Part shown: one piece after another, positions 48,001-60,248 of the stretch | How the letters are laid out: each line of letters starts with the position of its first letter | Numbering within the stretch: position 1 is the first letter of the stretch | Assembly: GCF_032854445.1 (NCBI RefSeq) | Contig: NC_088296.1 | Coordinates: forward strand, 10,826,706 to 10,890,705 | Direction of reading: 5' to 3' | DNA from: Liolophura sinensis | Lineage: Eukaryota > Mollusca > Polyplacophora > Chitonida > Chitonidae | Length of the DNA: 64,000 nt | The notes under the pieces: generated by a model | What the model was told of the DNA's origin: nothing | Seen by the model: only the letters and a program-made list of their open reading frames with translations | The model's database searches: none | Position numbers and translations under genes: made by a program

Positions 48001-49223
48001 GTTGGGCATCCATTATCGTGGATTCCTGTGTACATATGACGGCATTCCGTCTACTTCCAACACCTCACATAAGAGAATTGTTGGCCAACATTCTAGCGGC
48101 CGGTTCACGTTTGACAGTTAATTTGGTCGTTGTGGAAGATTACGCCGGTATTGGCGGGTTACTATTCTTTAATAAATGACCCTAGCTAGGGAGCAGACTG
48201 ACATTTCCATGCCGTTGGACGCATTGACTTTTCACCCGGTTGTTACACCCGTCTCGACCTGTGGTCGCTCTCTTCATTTTTCACAGAGTTCTTGTCCATT
48301 GACTTAAGAACCATTAGGTTACGTAAGGAATATCTAGGCAATTTTTTTGGCATACGCTTTGTCTGAAAAAGCTGTGATCTAGTGACGCCAAAGGACCTTT
48401 AGCGCTCTGACGGTGGTCAATAAAGAGAGTAACGGTGTAAGTTCTTCTTCGTGAAATAATAAATGGATGATCAACCTTTCTTGGCTGTGGTGACAGAGTT
48501 GGTGGACACAAGGGACTATTGCTATGCATATGCTTGGTTATTTATTGTACATGCTATTGTGTAATAACTGTATTCTTTGCCCTGTAAAATAATGTATACC
48601 TGGTTAGGCCTTTTAAGTAATGTTTGCAAGAACAAATGGAACCAATTCCTATTAATGTGTGTTTTTGACATTAGGTCTTTTATTCCATGTGACTCTTTGT
48701 AGCTTTAAACGACTTTTACAAGTGTAGTGTCCAATTCTGTCCGGCACAGGTGTTATTGTCGTATCCAGGAGCTTAACGTGTATGCATTTTGACAGTATTG
48801 TTCATCACTCTTTCTAGCGGACTGACTATAACATCCGAAAACGGCTCATCAGGGGGTTATTTTATGACGGAATCCGAATTTCATTATTGCATAGGCATCC
48901 ACTCAGGTCTGATTCACAATGGTTGCGCCTCGCTCTGACAGATACTCCAAGCTATGGCGTATTGTTTGCAATCTGTTCTTCATAGCAAATCCGTAACATG
49001 TTTTGTTCCCTGTCCTAGATTCGTATTACTTTATCATTTGGACCTCTGGATGTAATGAAATATCTTGATTCTTTCAACTTTAATAAATAAGCGAAAAAGC
49101 ATTATTTATTAAAGTTGGTTCTACCTAACCATATCATATGTGCCTTACTTCTTATTTTTATAACAAACAACGTGCCAATTTTCATATTTATTGGTTGAGC
49201 TGCAGTTAATCCTCTATATACCC
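45032..49223. other. Non-coding, G- and C-rich tracts, no firm gene
   Basis: Contains a C-rich tract at 45803-45838 and a G-rich tract at 46150-46196. Frames at 46510-46746 (-) and 47098-47283 (+) are protein-like in places but too short and lack motifs or splice support. No SINE is present. Confidence 0.4.
46150..46196 (+). repeat. G-rich tract, possible G-quadruplex
   Basis: Several runs of 3-12 G within 47 bp. A smaller C-rich tract of the complementary type lies about 350 bp upstream (45803-45838). Confidence 0.7.
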
Positions 49224-49629
49224 TTCTTTCATAAGTACCTGGTAGTTTAATGGTTAGAGCGTCCGCCTCGAAGTCGAGAGGCCCAGGATCAAACCCAGGA
49301 CAGGTCATACCAACGACTTTAAAAATGGTGCTGGTTAAATTTATAAATTAACAAAAAATGTTGCTTCCTCGCTTCGCCCTCAGCACTGAGAAGTTAAAGC
49401 AAGGGAACAAGACTGGTTGGCCTGGTGTAAGTATAATGTCACAGAGTGGGTTGTCTTGTCAGGTGTCTTCGGCATGATACTTCACTGGCGGAAGCACTTC
49501 GGCGGCATGGTCTTGCCCTGTCACAAGCAGACACAGTATACGTACACACACGTAATGACTCCTCGTCCTTGTATGAGTTGAAATGTTTAACACGACCCAA
49601 GCATTCATTCATTTATTCTTTCATAAGTA
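49224..49629 (+). mobile_element. SINE family B copy 3, full length with 14-bp target duplication
   Basis: The element (49238-49615, 378 bp) is bounded by the perfect repeat TTCTTTCATAAGTA at 49224-49237 and 49616-49629. The head CCTGGTAGTTTAATGGTTAG, AGCGTCCGCC has an A box, and GGATCAAACCC is the B box about 35 bases later. The body is unrelated to family A. The tail is made of ATTC repeats (GCATTCATTCATTTA). It is the best copy to define family B. Confidence 0.96.
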
Positions 49630-50091
49630 TTTTTTTTATTGAACTGAGTATCTCAGACAATTATTATGAACAAACCATTTGTTATGTTAATATGTGTAAT
49701 CCAATAATGTTTTGATTTCGGCCAATTGCTGCGTTTTTTTCACCGACATAAGTCCAGGTCTTGATGGTTTTTGCCCCTAGAATAATTTCCTTTTTTTTTC
49801 GGCAACTCATTATCTTAGGTTGCTCAACTCAAGATAGCCCACTCTTATCTAGCTGTTGCCTTTATGGCATTGACCGGGAGCAAAAAGAGATTAGTAGCAT
49901 AATAATATTACATTTTTATGCTTCTACCACCAATAACTTGAGCCGAAGATGTAGTGTTAACCCAATTTGTCGCACACTTTAATAGCCACACTGATCTCTA
50001 TATATTTCCCAGACAGCACATCCTATGAAATGACGTGAGACAATGTATTGCTAAAATGTAATGTTCTGACATCACCATAATAAACAAATAA
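49630..50091. other. Non-coding, nothing recognised
   Basis: AT-rich spacer. Confidence 0.45.
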
Positions 50092-50334
50092 ATCTTCGTT
50101 GTCGTATTATTAAAGGCAACAGGAAGCAGCCAAACAAAACCTACATCCGGTTTAGACAGCGTCTCTGTCAGCGACGTTTCATTTAGGGGCTACATAACAA
50201 GTTTCCTGCAGTACACAGATGCGATCAGCTCTCGTCAGAAACCCACCGCGCTCACCAATCGATCTCCCCCGTCACACAGCGACAAGGACAGGGGGTATTT
50301 ACCGGACGTATCATGGATATCTCTTTGGTTATAG
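50092..50334 (+). CDS. Unidentified 80-codon frame (weak candidate)
   Basis: A stop-free frame in a locally GC-richer stretch, with protein-like text (VSVSDVSFRGYITSFLQY, then SDKDRGYLPDVSWISLWL and TAG). No ATG start, no clear splice acceptor and no domain that I know. It could be a last exon or chance. Confidence 0.2.
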   Translation: MFVVVLLKATGSSQTKPTSGLDSVSVSDVSFRGYITSFLQYTDAISSRQKPTALTNRSPPSHSDKDRGYLPDVSWISLWL

Positions 50335-50549
50335 ACAGAATGGTGATACGTGTATGATATCAGCTTGTCTAATTCCACGGTGTCGTAGGAGTGGGCTAGG
50401 GGTGGGCTAACGGTGGGCTAAATGTTGGCTAGTGTGAGTGGTTTTGGGCGTGGCCATGGATAGTCGTTATCCACTTTGTCTGCATTTATTTTGTCCAGTT
50501 TGGCAATGTCTGTGAATGCTGTGAATTTTTGGTTTGATTGCTTTGGTTT

Positions 50550-50711
50550 ACCTCCTCTCCGGCCTCACGTGGGAAGGTCTCTCAGCAACCTGCGGATAGT
50601 TGTGGGTTTTCCACTGGCTGTTCCACGTTTCCTCCCATCATAATTTTGACCCCTGTCGTATAAGTGACATTTTTGAGAGCGGCGTAAAACACTAGTGAAG
50701 TAATTAAGTAA
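50550..50711 (+). mobile_element. SINE family A, 5'-truncated, diverged
   Basis: CCTCTCCGGCC, CAACCTGCGGATAGTTGTGG and GGCGTAAAACAC are clear. The tail has decayed to AATTAAGTAAA. Confidence 0.88.
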
Positions 50712-52649
50712 AATGTTTTATCGATTATCTCTAGAAAAGCTTTTATTTGCAATTTTTTGCAAGGTATCTTGGGAGTGGAGTGCTACGCCTGAAATGTATG
50801 GCTAAAGTCTACTCACATTAAGCCAATAAATAGTTTCCACTTTCTTGCGCATGACCAAACTCCGAAGGTTGAAAATCCAGTATTGTGTACAGGTTATTCA
50901 CCAAAACTGTGTTTTTCCAATCTCGGAGTTTAAATAAAATTTCATATTTTGACATTATTAAAGTGTTGGTTTTGTTAACATGCTCAAAGAAAATTTGCAA
51001 CATTAAACTATAGGATTAGTGCACCATGGATCGGTGCAAAAGAACAGGCTACTAGCCTACCCTTATCTGCCATTTAAAATGTCACAGCTGTGGACGCTAC
51101 AACGTTAAACTCGGGTATTTATAAATACCGAAAAAATTCACCATAAATCCATAATAATCACCCCAAATGGCCGTGCGCAAAAGGTTGCAAAAACAGCAAA
51201 TACTGCAAAAACAGCAAATACAGCAAATGATGTCTCAGTCTGGTTTCATGATTATTTACCAGACGACATATGCCAGTGATAGTGTAATAAACTATTTTAT
51301 AATAAACGATTTCGCATGCCTCCATTTTTAAAGAGCCGTGAAATCAGAGCAGCCAGGATATATGTAGCTAAGGGTATATGTAACCTAAACAATACATTTT
51401 TATCATTGACTACGTGAAATATTGTCATGGTCAATAGATATTTTTGTTCTTCACATCGCAGTTCCTGTCTGCTGTACATGTTTTTAATAAACTTATGATC
51501 TGAGTAGTTACGCTAGAGGACACTATACATCTATCTCTTAATACAACACTACATAGTTTTGTTGGGTAGTTTTATTGCACTTTGTAACACCACCCATTTT
51601 TGGTGAATCACGTCATCGATTGGACAGAAATACTCCAGAGAATACGGTAATTATTGCAAAATAAATAAAGTATCTGTTGACCAGATCGTAACTTATTTCT
51701 GAGATGGAACTCAACGATTGTTGACGTCAAAGTGAAGGAGGTCCCAGGTGGCTTTCGTATGCTCAGTGTGTTGTTCGTATGATACGTAACCAGCGCCTGA
51801 TTTCATGTTACATAACGTCATGATTGTGAGTTTCAAGGTTTTATCTAGGTGTCGGTTGAATATCTTCAATGTATAGCTACCGGTACCATCTTTTCAGATT
51901 ACAGAATTTTCCGCAAAAGGTTTTTGCTCAGATTAGTTACGTTTCATTTATTACAAATTTCCTTTTGACGAGCGTCTCCAAGACTGGTATATATTCACTG
52001 AATATTAATTGGATCCAATTTTTTGTGTTTTTTGATGACACCAAACCACAAGGAAAGCTATTGATTTTTCTACAATCATTCATGTTCTTTGGTGTATATC
52101 ATATTCAACAAAGCTCGAACCATATACATCTCATTTAACGCTGTCCATGGTTTTACGGTTGCATCCTAACAGGCGTAACCGTAAACTCAGTGACCTGGAG
52201 AAATCTAACACCGGATATCATCGAAGTTCCTGTTACATTTCCCTGTAGATATTCAGTTACAGTGGGTCACTATTACACGACACTGGTTCATTGTTTCGTT
52301 TGGGACCAACTCTGAGTATGTTTCATGACGATGTATTTATGTGTAATATTGGCTTTGTTTTTGTTCGGGGCTTCACTTTGCATTGTGACAAAACCATAGA
52401 CTTCTTGGCACCCAGGAGTTTTCCTTATCGAGTACCCCGGTTTCCTAAGCCCATAAAACTCACAGTCCTTGTACACCTGACCAGCTCCTGAGTATGGCGA
52501 AAAAGGAAAGCGTTTGTTGTCTAAAACACGACATTCCGACCGTCTGACCTGTAGAGCAATGTCACGTGGAAAAAGGCCAGTAGTTGCTTCAACGGAACAT
52601 CATGTCCAAATCATTTTTATACAAGGCAAATCTACATAAAATGTATATG
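50712..52649. other. Non-coding, nothing recognised
   Basis: Contains a short CAGCAAATA direct repeat near 51195-51230. No exon or known repeat family. Confidence 0.45.
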
Positions 52650-53037
52650 TATAGTGCAAGGCATCTGTATGTAACACGGCATCTGTACGCAACGTAACAT
52701 TTGAATGTAACAAGGCTTCTGTATGTAACAATGCATCTGTATGCAACGTGACATCTGAATGTAACAAGGCATCTGTATGTAACAATAGATCTGTCTGTCT
52801 ATTGTTTCCTCCGGGCTCTGCCCGGTTTCCTCCCACCATAATGCTGGCTGCGTCGTATTAGTGAAATATTCTTGAGATCGGCGTAAAACACCAATCAAAT
52901 AAATAAATAAAGCAAAACATTTGTATACAGCAAGCCATCTGTACGAGGCAAACCTTCGGTATATAGCAAGGCATCTGTGCGTGGAAAGCCATCTGTATGT
53001 AACAAGGCATCTGCATGTACCAAGGCATCTGTATGTA
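52650..53037. repeat. 18-bp tandem array split by a SINE
   Basis: GCATCTGTATGTAACAAG and variants repeat at about 18 bp from 52650 to 52800 and again from 52912 to 53037, on both sides of a family A fragment (52803-52911). In the left block, a 54-bp higher-order pattern (three units) is also suggested. Confidence 0.88.
52803..52911 (+). mobile_element. SINE family A, 3' fragment inside the 18-bp array
   Basis: TGTTTCCTCCGGGCTCTGCCC, the core and GGCGTAAAACACCAATC followed by the tail are well preserved. The 5' end is truncated at the array. Confidence 0.92.
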
Positions 53038-54447
53038 TCCTGTAGGGTAACTGTTAGTACTGTTAACTCCTAGAGTTTGCCTTGGTTGTTGACCGTGGAA
53101 GAGTCTTCAAAATGGAAATAACTCGAGTCCGTCTGAGTTAGTCTTAGATATACTGATGGTAAACAGATATGCGTTGCCCTCGGTGATTTCCGTGACTTAG
53201 GCATGATTATTGACTTAGGCATGACGATGTGTATCGTTAAAATGTTTGAACAACCCGACTCTGTTGTTCTTGGTGGAATTACAATTGTGGTACAGAATCC
53301 CTCAGGCCTGACCCAGTCCGTTTGTTTAGTGTCGCTAAATAAGACATTCGTGCAGAGTTCTTCATCCTATTTGTATTTTGTATTTACGAAAAGTACAACT
53401 GACATCATTTAGGGTGTTAATCTAAATTTCTGTTTCATATGTAGCAATTTACACACACTCCTTAACGGCATTAATTAATCCGATTTTTCAGCGACCACGT
53501 TCCATAAGATATGTGTCTAGTTTTGAAAAGTGCACACGTATTTTTGGCTGATCGAATCCCACGGCAGCCAAGCACGCTCCTTCATTTCAAATCCACGCCA
53601 CGTCGCTGTCAAGTTTGTTTAAGCTCATACCACATGATGGGGGAATTAAGTACAATTTTCCCCGAGTGGGGGGGGGGGGGAGGAAGGGGAGGCGTCTTGT
53701 CTGGTTTGTATAGACGTTACACGAAATACCAGACCGGCCCACAAAAGACGATGCCTGTCAGTGAGGACATCAGAGCGTGATATCGAAGGGATACAAACCT
53801 ATTGATTGGTTTTTGTCTGGCATAAGGAATTTTAGTATCACATAAATAAACCCTGTTTCAAGCTGAGGAGTTCATAAGATATCAAAGGTATAAATCCTGC
53901 TTTTGGAATTCCCCTTGTGTCTAACTTTGGCATGTAGATTGTTCACGATAGTGAGGAATCAGAACAGAGTATTGTGGTTTAATACTTGTGTGCCATAGGA
54001 TATTCAAAAGGAATGGTCCAGTGTGGCATCTTCAGTCAGATAGACTACAGTACAGAAACAGTATGAGAGCATTGGTGCCAATATAAAATCCCAAATCATA
54101 TAATTTTATGTAATTGAAAATTCCACAAATATGTCAAGGCGTGAACGTTAGCAAGCACTAACTATATCAAATACCGCTCTAGTTCTTACTTGCTACAATG
54201 AACAGAGGGCTCGTTATTTTTTTTTTCTTTATTGCTGTGCAGCAAAATGAATAAGGCCTTGGTGTACAAATCCTTCTCATTTCGAGTCAAAACCTTGTTT
54301 TACAGCGTTACTTGTTCCTGGAACTTCTTGAGTCTATGCCAAAATATCAGTGTGTCTGTTCTCACATATCTCGTTGTTTGTATGACAGTCGCTCGTGAGT
54401 TGGAATCGTACAGTTTGTTTGATTTTGATCCCTGCTGTAGGCGACTA
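53038..54447. other. Non-coding, G-rich tract
   Basis: A run of G (53668-53692) is the only notable feature. No exon recognised. Confidence 0.42.
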
Positions 54448-54854
54448 CTGAAATCGACAATCTTGGTGTTTAATTCTTGGTTCCCATTGCAAGGGATATA
54501 TTGGTATAAATAGCTCTTGGATATTGGTACAGCCGGTGTCAGTATACTGGTGAGGGACCTCCGTGGCTCGGATGGTTAGCGCGCTAGCACAGCGTAATGA
54601 GTCTCTCACCAACGCGATCGCTGTGAGTTCAGGACCAGCTCATGCTGGCTTCCTCTCCGGCCGTACGTGGGAAGGTCTGTCATAAACCTGCGCATGGTCG
54701 TGGGTTTCCCCCGGGCTCTGCCCGGATTCCACCCACCATAATGCTGGCCGCCGTCGTATAAGTGAAATATTCGGCGGCGTAAAATACCAATCACATAAAT
54801 AAATAAATAAATAAATAGTCAGCATACTGGTACTAGGTGGAAAGTTATATCCGC
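54448..54854. repeat. Dispersed duplicate, copy 1 (SINE-interrupted)
   Basis: AAATCGACAATCTTGG through GGAAAGTTATATCCG matches the copy at 55956-56072, but here it is interrupted by the family A SINE at 54552-54817 and its target duplication. Confidence 0.88.
54538..54831 (+). mobile_element. SINE family A, full length with 14-bp target duplication
   Basis: The element (54552-54817) is bounded by GTCAGTATACTGGT (54538-54551) and GTCAGCATACTGGT (54818-54831), which differ at one position. The head GACCTCCGTGGCTCGGATGG, TTAGCGCGCTAGC is the most complete A-box region in the window. The duplicated locus at 55956-56072 lacks the SINE and acts as an empty site. Confidence 0.96.
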
Positions 54855-54858
54855 TGAT

Positions 54859-54966
54859 AGGTTTCCCCAGGGCTGTGCCAGGTTTCATCCCACCATAATG
54901 CTGGCCGTATAAGTGAAATTTTTTTATGGCGTGAAACACCAGTCAGAAAAAAAAATAAATAAATAA
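54859..54966 (+). mobile_element. SINE family A, 3' fragment
   Basis: GTTTCCCCAGGGCTGTGCC, CCCACCATAATGCTGGCC and a shortened GGCGTGAAACACCAGTC, followed by an A-rich tail. It lies 28 bp after the previous SINE. Confidence 0.88.
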
Positions 54967-55955
54967 GGAAAACAACTGTTAAATTAACATACTGTCGCCC
55001 ATTCCAAACATCTTTCATCCTTTGTTATTCATATATAGTAGCATAAAACCGTGACTTTGTTTGAACTCATCTGAGAGACAGGAACAATTGAGTTCGCCAC
55101 CCGCAGTAGGATGTCTGACAAATTAAGTTAGCCACACCGTTTAATAGGCAGGCATCACTCTCTCATCAGGCCATAGTATTCTCCGGCACAAGTGCGTCAC
55201 TGTTTGAATCTTAATGATAGCAAGGCAATCAAAAAGCCCACGGCTGATTAATTCAGATTCTAAGGCACCATTGACAAATTCCTATGATTGAAAATCCAAT
55301 AGGGATAATACTACAAATTGTATAATATCTCAACAAAGCAAATGTCTCCTGGTGTTATGAAGCAGAGTCGCTTATACAGTTCATGTATATTGATAGTTTT
55401 GTTGGATAAATTTGAATTGTGTTCACCCAAAGCTCTGGGACAAGAGATTTTTCAAGGTCGAGTCCAGTATATGAAACAGAAGGTGCCCTTTTTTACGTCT
55501 AATTCATCCAAAGAATAGCATAACTCCAGGCCGGCCTGATTCATCAAAGGCTAGAACGAACAAATCGTTCTAATATATTTTCGTCTGATTTATTTCAACT
55601 TGGAATCTTTACAGCGTGAATGTGACGAATGCTTTGGAGATGTTTAAACATTTCAAAACAATACAAAAAATAGGAACAAATCGATAATCGATTTCACAGC
55701 CAGGAGTGTAATTATCACTCGATGCTACATTTCCATAAGGACCACGGCAAATTGACCTTCAAAACAGCCGTAAAACTTTTCTAAGACAACTACGGAGCAG
55801 TTTGAGTGTTGCATCTTGGCCATTCAACGCTGACAAGAGAAACAAAGCTCACGTTATATGAAAGAGATGAACGTGTTATCATCTTAGACTTGCCATTTTG
55901 TTGAAACATGTGAATTATACCTTGGGCTTGATTCCGAATTGGGTCATACTAAAGA
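54967..55955. other. Non-coding, nothing recognised
   Basis: Spacer between the two copies of the dispersed duplicate. Confidence 0.45.
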
Positions 55956-56072
55956 CTAAAATCGACAATCTTGGTACTTTATTCTTGGTTCTCATTGCAA
56001 AGGAAATATTGGTTTCCTGGATATTGGTATAGCCCTTGTTGGTACTGGCACTAGATGGAAAGTTATATCCGG
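55956..56072. repeat. Dispersed duplicate, copy 2 (empty site)
   Basis: Matches the flanks of the SINE at 54552-54817: AAATCGACAATCTTGGTAC, ATTCTTGGTTCTCATTGCAA and CTAGATGGAAAGTTATATCC, in uninterrupted order with about 85% agreement by eye. Confidence 0.85.
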
Positions 56073-56321
56073 CGACATAGCGTTATAGTGATGCATCACC
56101 ACCTACATATTAGCACTGGGACCGCACTGCCTCAAGGAAACACCTCAAAGACAGCAGTAATCTAAAAAACAACGTTAAACACGGTCAAGCAAATTAATTG
56201 GTCTTTACGTTTAGCAGATTTACATTTCTAAGCACCCTGAAACAACGTCATTTGTCTCGCTAAAGCCGATTATATGAACAATGTCACTGAAAGAGTCAAC
56301 AGAGTTAGCTTCAATCCACAA

Positions 56322-56526
56322 TATTTATTTACTTATTTTATGAGCTAAAAAGAATTTTAACATATACGACGGTAGCCAGTATTGCGGTGAAATAAAACCG
56401 GACAGAAACCGAGGGAAACTCACGACCATTCGCAGGCTGCTCTCAGGCCTTGATCATGACTCAGAGCCATCGTATTGGTGAGACGTCTCTGGGACTTTGT
56501 GCTACGATAGTACGCTAAACACTATT
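56322..56526 (-). mobile_element. SINE family A, diverged
   Basis: Tail complement, CATATACGACGGTAGCCAG, CTCACGACCATTCGCAGG and a head of ATCGTATTGGTGAGACG, ending ACGCTAAACACT. The B-box part is degraded. Confidence 0.85.
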
Positions 56527-57079
56527 CTACGTCTCGGCTCTATTTATTCCAATCCATATACAGTGAAAACGTAGCTTGCAGTTTAGAAAATATCCTGGAG
56601 AAGTGTTGCCATTCTACCACAAATTTTGACTAATCCACCCGTCCAATCATGTGTCCAATTTGCACCGATCTGAGGAGACTCCCTATAATAGGATTATTCT
56701 TGGTACGGATCTTTTGACCTCATTAACACGAGGGTTGTGAGTATCTCGGTGCGTTGTGCTGGCCCTATGAGACCGGTCAAGTACATGTAAATTGTGGATG
56801 TTATACCGTGTTGTAGTTTGTAGTGAAGTAAACAATCAGTGCGGAGGGAAAATTCTTCCCCATGATTGCGTGTAGCAGACCATTAGGTCCAAACATAACA
56901 TTGGATGTTATTTGGTTATTTAAAATCTATGTGACCCCTATATCAGCAAAGGAAATATACGCAAATTGTGACGTGTATTGAAAAGAAGGAATATTTCAAT
57001 AACTTAGCTGAAAAACAGAATTTCACGCGAGCCGAACAGTTTTTTGTTGAAAGAGGGAATGTTTGACGGATCACAATTG

Positions 57080-57485
57080 GTGTACCTATACAACACAACA
57101 CAAGCCATTTGACGTGCCATTGCAACACAGCACAAGCCAACTGAAGAGCCAATACAACAAAGTAAAAATCAGTTGAAGTACCATTACCAACACAGTACAA
57201 GGTAGTTGAAGCACAAATACAGAACAGTACAATTCAGTTGAAGCACAAATACAACACAGTACAATTCAGTTGAAGTATCAATACCAACACAGTACAAGGT
57301 AGTTGAAGCAGAAATGCAACACAGTACAAGTCAACCGAAGCACCGATACAACAAAAAAACAATTCAGTTGATGTACCAATACCAACACAGTGCAAGGTAG
57401 TTGAAGCACAAATACAACACAGTACAAATCAGTTGAAGCACCAATACAGCATAGTACAAGATAATTGGAGTAATTATACAACGCA
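57080..57485. repeat. 32-bp minisatellite, about 13 units
   Basis: ACAACACAGTACAATTCAG followed by TTGAAGCACAAAT repeats every 32-33 bp with substitutions. Units alternate between ATTCAGTTGAAG and AGGTAGTTGAAG types, suggesting a higher-order pattern. Open frames on - through it are a by-product. Confidence 0.92.
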
Positions 57486-60100
57486 GCGTTTTATGGTCAC
57501 AACAAGCATGCTGAAGACAAAGTCAGCTGGACGTTTTAAAAAAAAAAAACATTTACTGGAACAAGGTAACAACGCTGATGTACTGTGATAATTTATTAAA
57601 ACCATTAATCATTGGCTTCATGATGTCGTCATCGATTTTACTGTAAGATAAGCTCAGACGTTATCGCGCGCTTTATAGCTTAGAAGCAACGTCATTAAAG
57701 AAACATTTGCGAGAAATATAACTTTTGAAGTTTTGCAAAAGTGAACCCCAGTTATGTAGGTGTATATGTAGATGGTCATAGCGTCATTTGAATATGAATC
57801 TTTCCACATCTTCAATATTTAATACGTCTATGATGCTATTCTACGAAATACATTTTGTGTAAAGTTACTCTCCCTTATATTCCGCTATATACCTCACTTA
57901 TATACGCACACCTGTATTAGTTTTTTTTCTCTTTTATTAGCTAAAAGCACAATGGTATAGTGACAGTGTTTTGCAATTGTTCATGAGAACAAAGTTATTA
58001 ACCACTGATAATGTGTAACATTGCAGTTAGCAAAGCTCTGTTTTCTGTTACTAAGACTCGGTTGGATAGATGTAATTTATTGTTTTCATATAAGCATGCA
58101 GCGAGAAATCATAGTGTGACTGCCGGAAATTGTTTTTTTAAAGTAGCCTATTCCATTTAACTTAGTGGTGATAAACGCGGCAAGAATCTAAAAAATAAAA
58201 TGTTTGTGCAAAGGTAATAATTGCTTATCCAATCTCTGAACGGAGAAATTTAATTAAAGATAAATATAATTACATTTGGGAGATAAACTTGTAGAGCATG
58301 TGAGAAAGAGAAAGTACCGACGTATTCATGAAAATCTGCTAATACTGTGTTCAATATTTGATTAATGTAATTTCTGATGCGTGCAATTGGGTTTCGAATA
58401 AACTTGTTAGAATTACCAAATAATGAAGGCAGCAACAATGCTTTACTACACTATGTACAGAGCTACGGTTACAGAGCCTATAGAATATCACTCTTTTAAA
58501 GGAGAAGAAAACATAAAAATGATGCCAATATCAAATGAAAGAGCGTCAAAACGTATTTTGCAAATACGATCTTTAATATGTTTTTGGATTTTTTTTTCAG
58601 GAGAAAATGGTATTTGAAAAGATTTTATCGTTATCGTTGTTGCATAATAATGTTCTTAATAAGGAGGTGATGCTTGTCTAATCAATTTATTGAAGGGGAA
58701 TTTGTTGTTTATGTCGAAACATATGCATCTAACCTAAATTATGATAATATTTATCAAGATATTAAAAATATAAACATGATCCAAGATATAGGATTAACAT
58801 TTTTTAGCTGAAAGGCACAAATTCTAGTGCCAAAATATTTTTAAACCTGTGTTACATCCTCATTCATGACATTATTAAACAAAGACTATAAATACCAAAA
58901 GGTGGTCCCAAATACCCACCATACAAAATTTATTTTCAAGTGTCTTTTTTCTACTTAAGGAAAAAAATCGGCAAGAAATATTGAAGACCACATTTAGGAA
59001 TAGCTTTTCGCACTCTTTCATATGAACGTTATGTCATTTTTATGTTTTCTCCACCTTTAACATTGACATGGAAGGGAGCAAATGCGCAGAGTAGTCTGAT
59101 TTAACATGGTCGAAATTAGCGTAATTACAAATGATGCTTGCTGTCTCCAGCTTACCGCGCAGTGTACAGTGACTGACGTTCTACATTGAACAATGAGCGA
59201 AAAAAAGGTTTACTTTTTTGGTAGAAAACAGAAGAATGTATAGTTTTATGAAGTAATCAAAAATGGAAGCATGCAGTGTCATTCGTGTTGAAGATGTAAC
59301 TCTTGTGTGACGAGGATGTCTTTTTTCCTTGTAACATGAAAAATTATTTTGTTTAAAATCTCTATAATTCATTCCTTTGAGAGAGCATTCCCTCTAGAAC
59401 AACAGTAGCCTAAATGTTTTTTGACGAAGCGACGACGTGTGCTTTACGTCTTTGATCCGTTGACTTAAACTTGGAATAGCCCGCTCTTCGTCTCTCTCGC
59501 TAGATTACGTTGTTAGGAAGCTCACTGCGTGTCTAGGTAGTTAAACTCTTTTGTCAGGAATGAGCTTCACCAAAGATCACCAGCGACTGGGATGGTATTG
59601 AATCCATTGATAAAGGATTACAAGTTTTACGGTCATGTATTGATCCAAGTGTAGCGCGGACCGCAGTGAACGCTGCATAGATCGGTCTTGACGTTGAGTC
59701 AGTAAATTTGACTGACAGTATGCACTTCACTTTAGAAAAAAAAAAGAAATAAAAAGAAAGTCGTTATTTATCAATCAATAATTAACCTGTACAGATCAGC
59801 CGATGTATCTAATCCCCTAGGCCCATGGTTTTATATGTCAGAAGGTAAAATGAGATCGTATCTAAAGTGCAAAAACTTAAGAATTCGTATCCATGTACTG
59901 GATTATTTTTCATTGGTATCTATAAAGCGTTTTGTATTTTCTGATATTAAACGGATATTGTTGCCTTCCTCATTTACATAAGAGTAACACAAATCAGTGA
60001 AATTATCATATAAAACCCTACAAAATACTGCTTTCTACCTCCAAGTTTATGAACATTGGTATACTGTGACTGTAACGCTAAGCATGTTAAACAGTCGCAA
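57486..60100. other. Non-coding, nothing recognised
   Basis: About 2.6 kb of strongly AT-rich sequence with no family A or B SINE, no array and no exon. Confidence 0.45.
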
Positions 60101-60248
60101 TATTTATTTATTTATTTAACTGGTTTTTTACGCTGTACACAAGAACATTTCGCTTATACAACGTCGGTCAGCATTGTGGTGGGTGGAAACCGGGCAGAGC
60201 CCGGAGGAAACCCACGACCATTCGCAGGTTGATGACAGACCTTCCCAT
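60101..60248 (-). mobile_element. SINE family A, 5'-truncated
   Basis: Tail complement, TTTTACGCTGTACACAAGAA, GGAAACCGGGCAGAGCCC and CATTCGCAGGTTG are clear. The match stops at CCTTCCCATGC, before the head. Confidence 0.9.
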
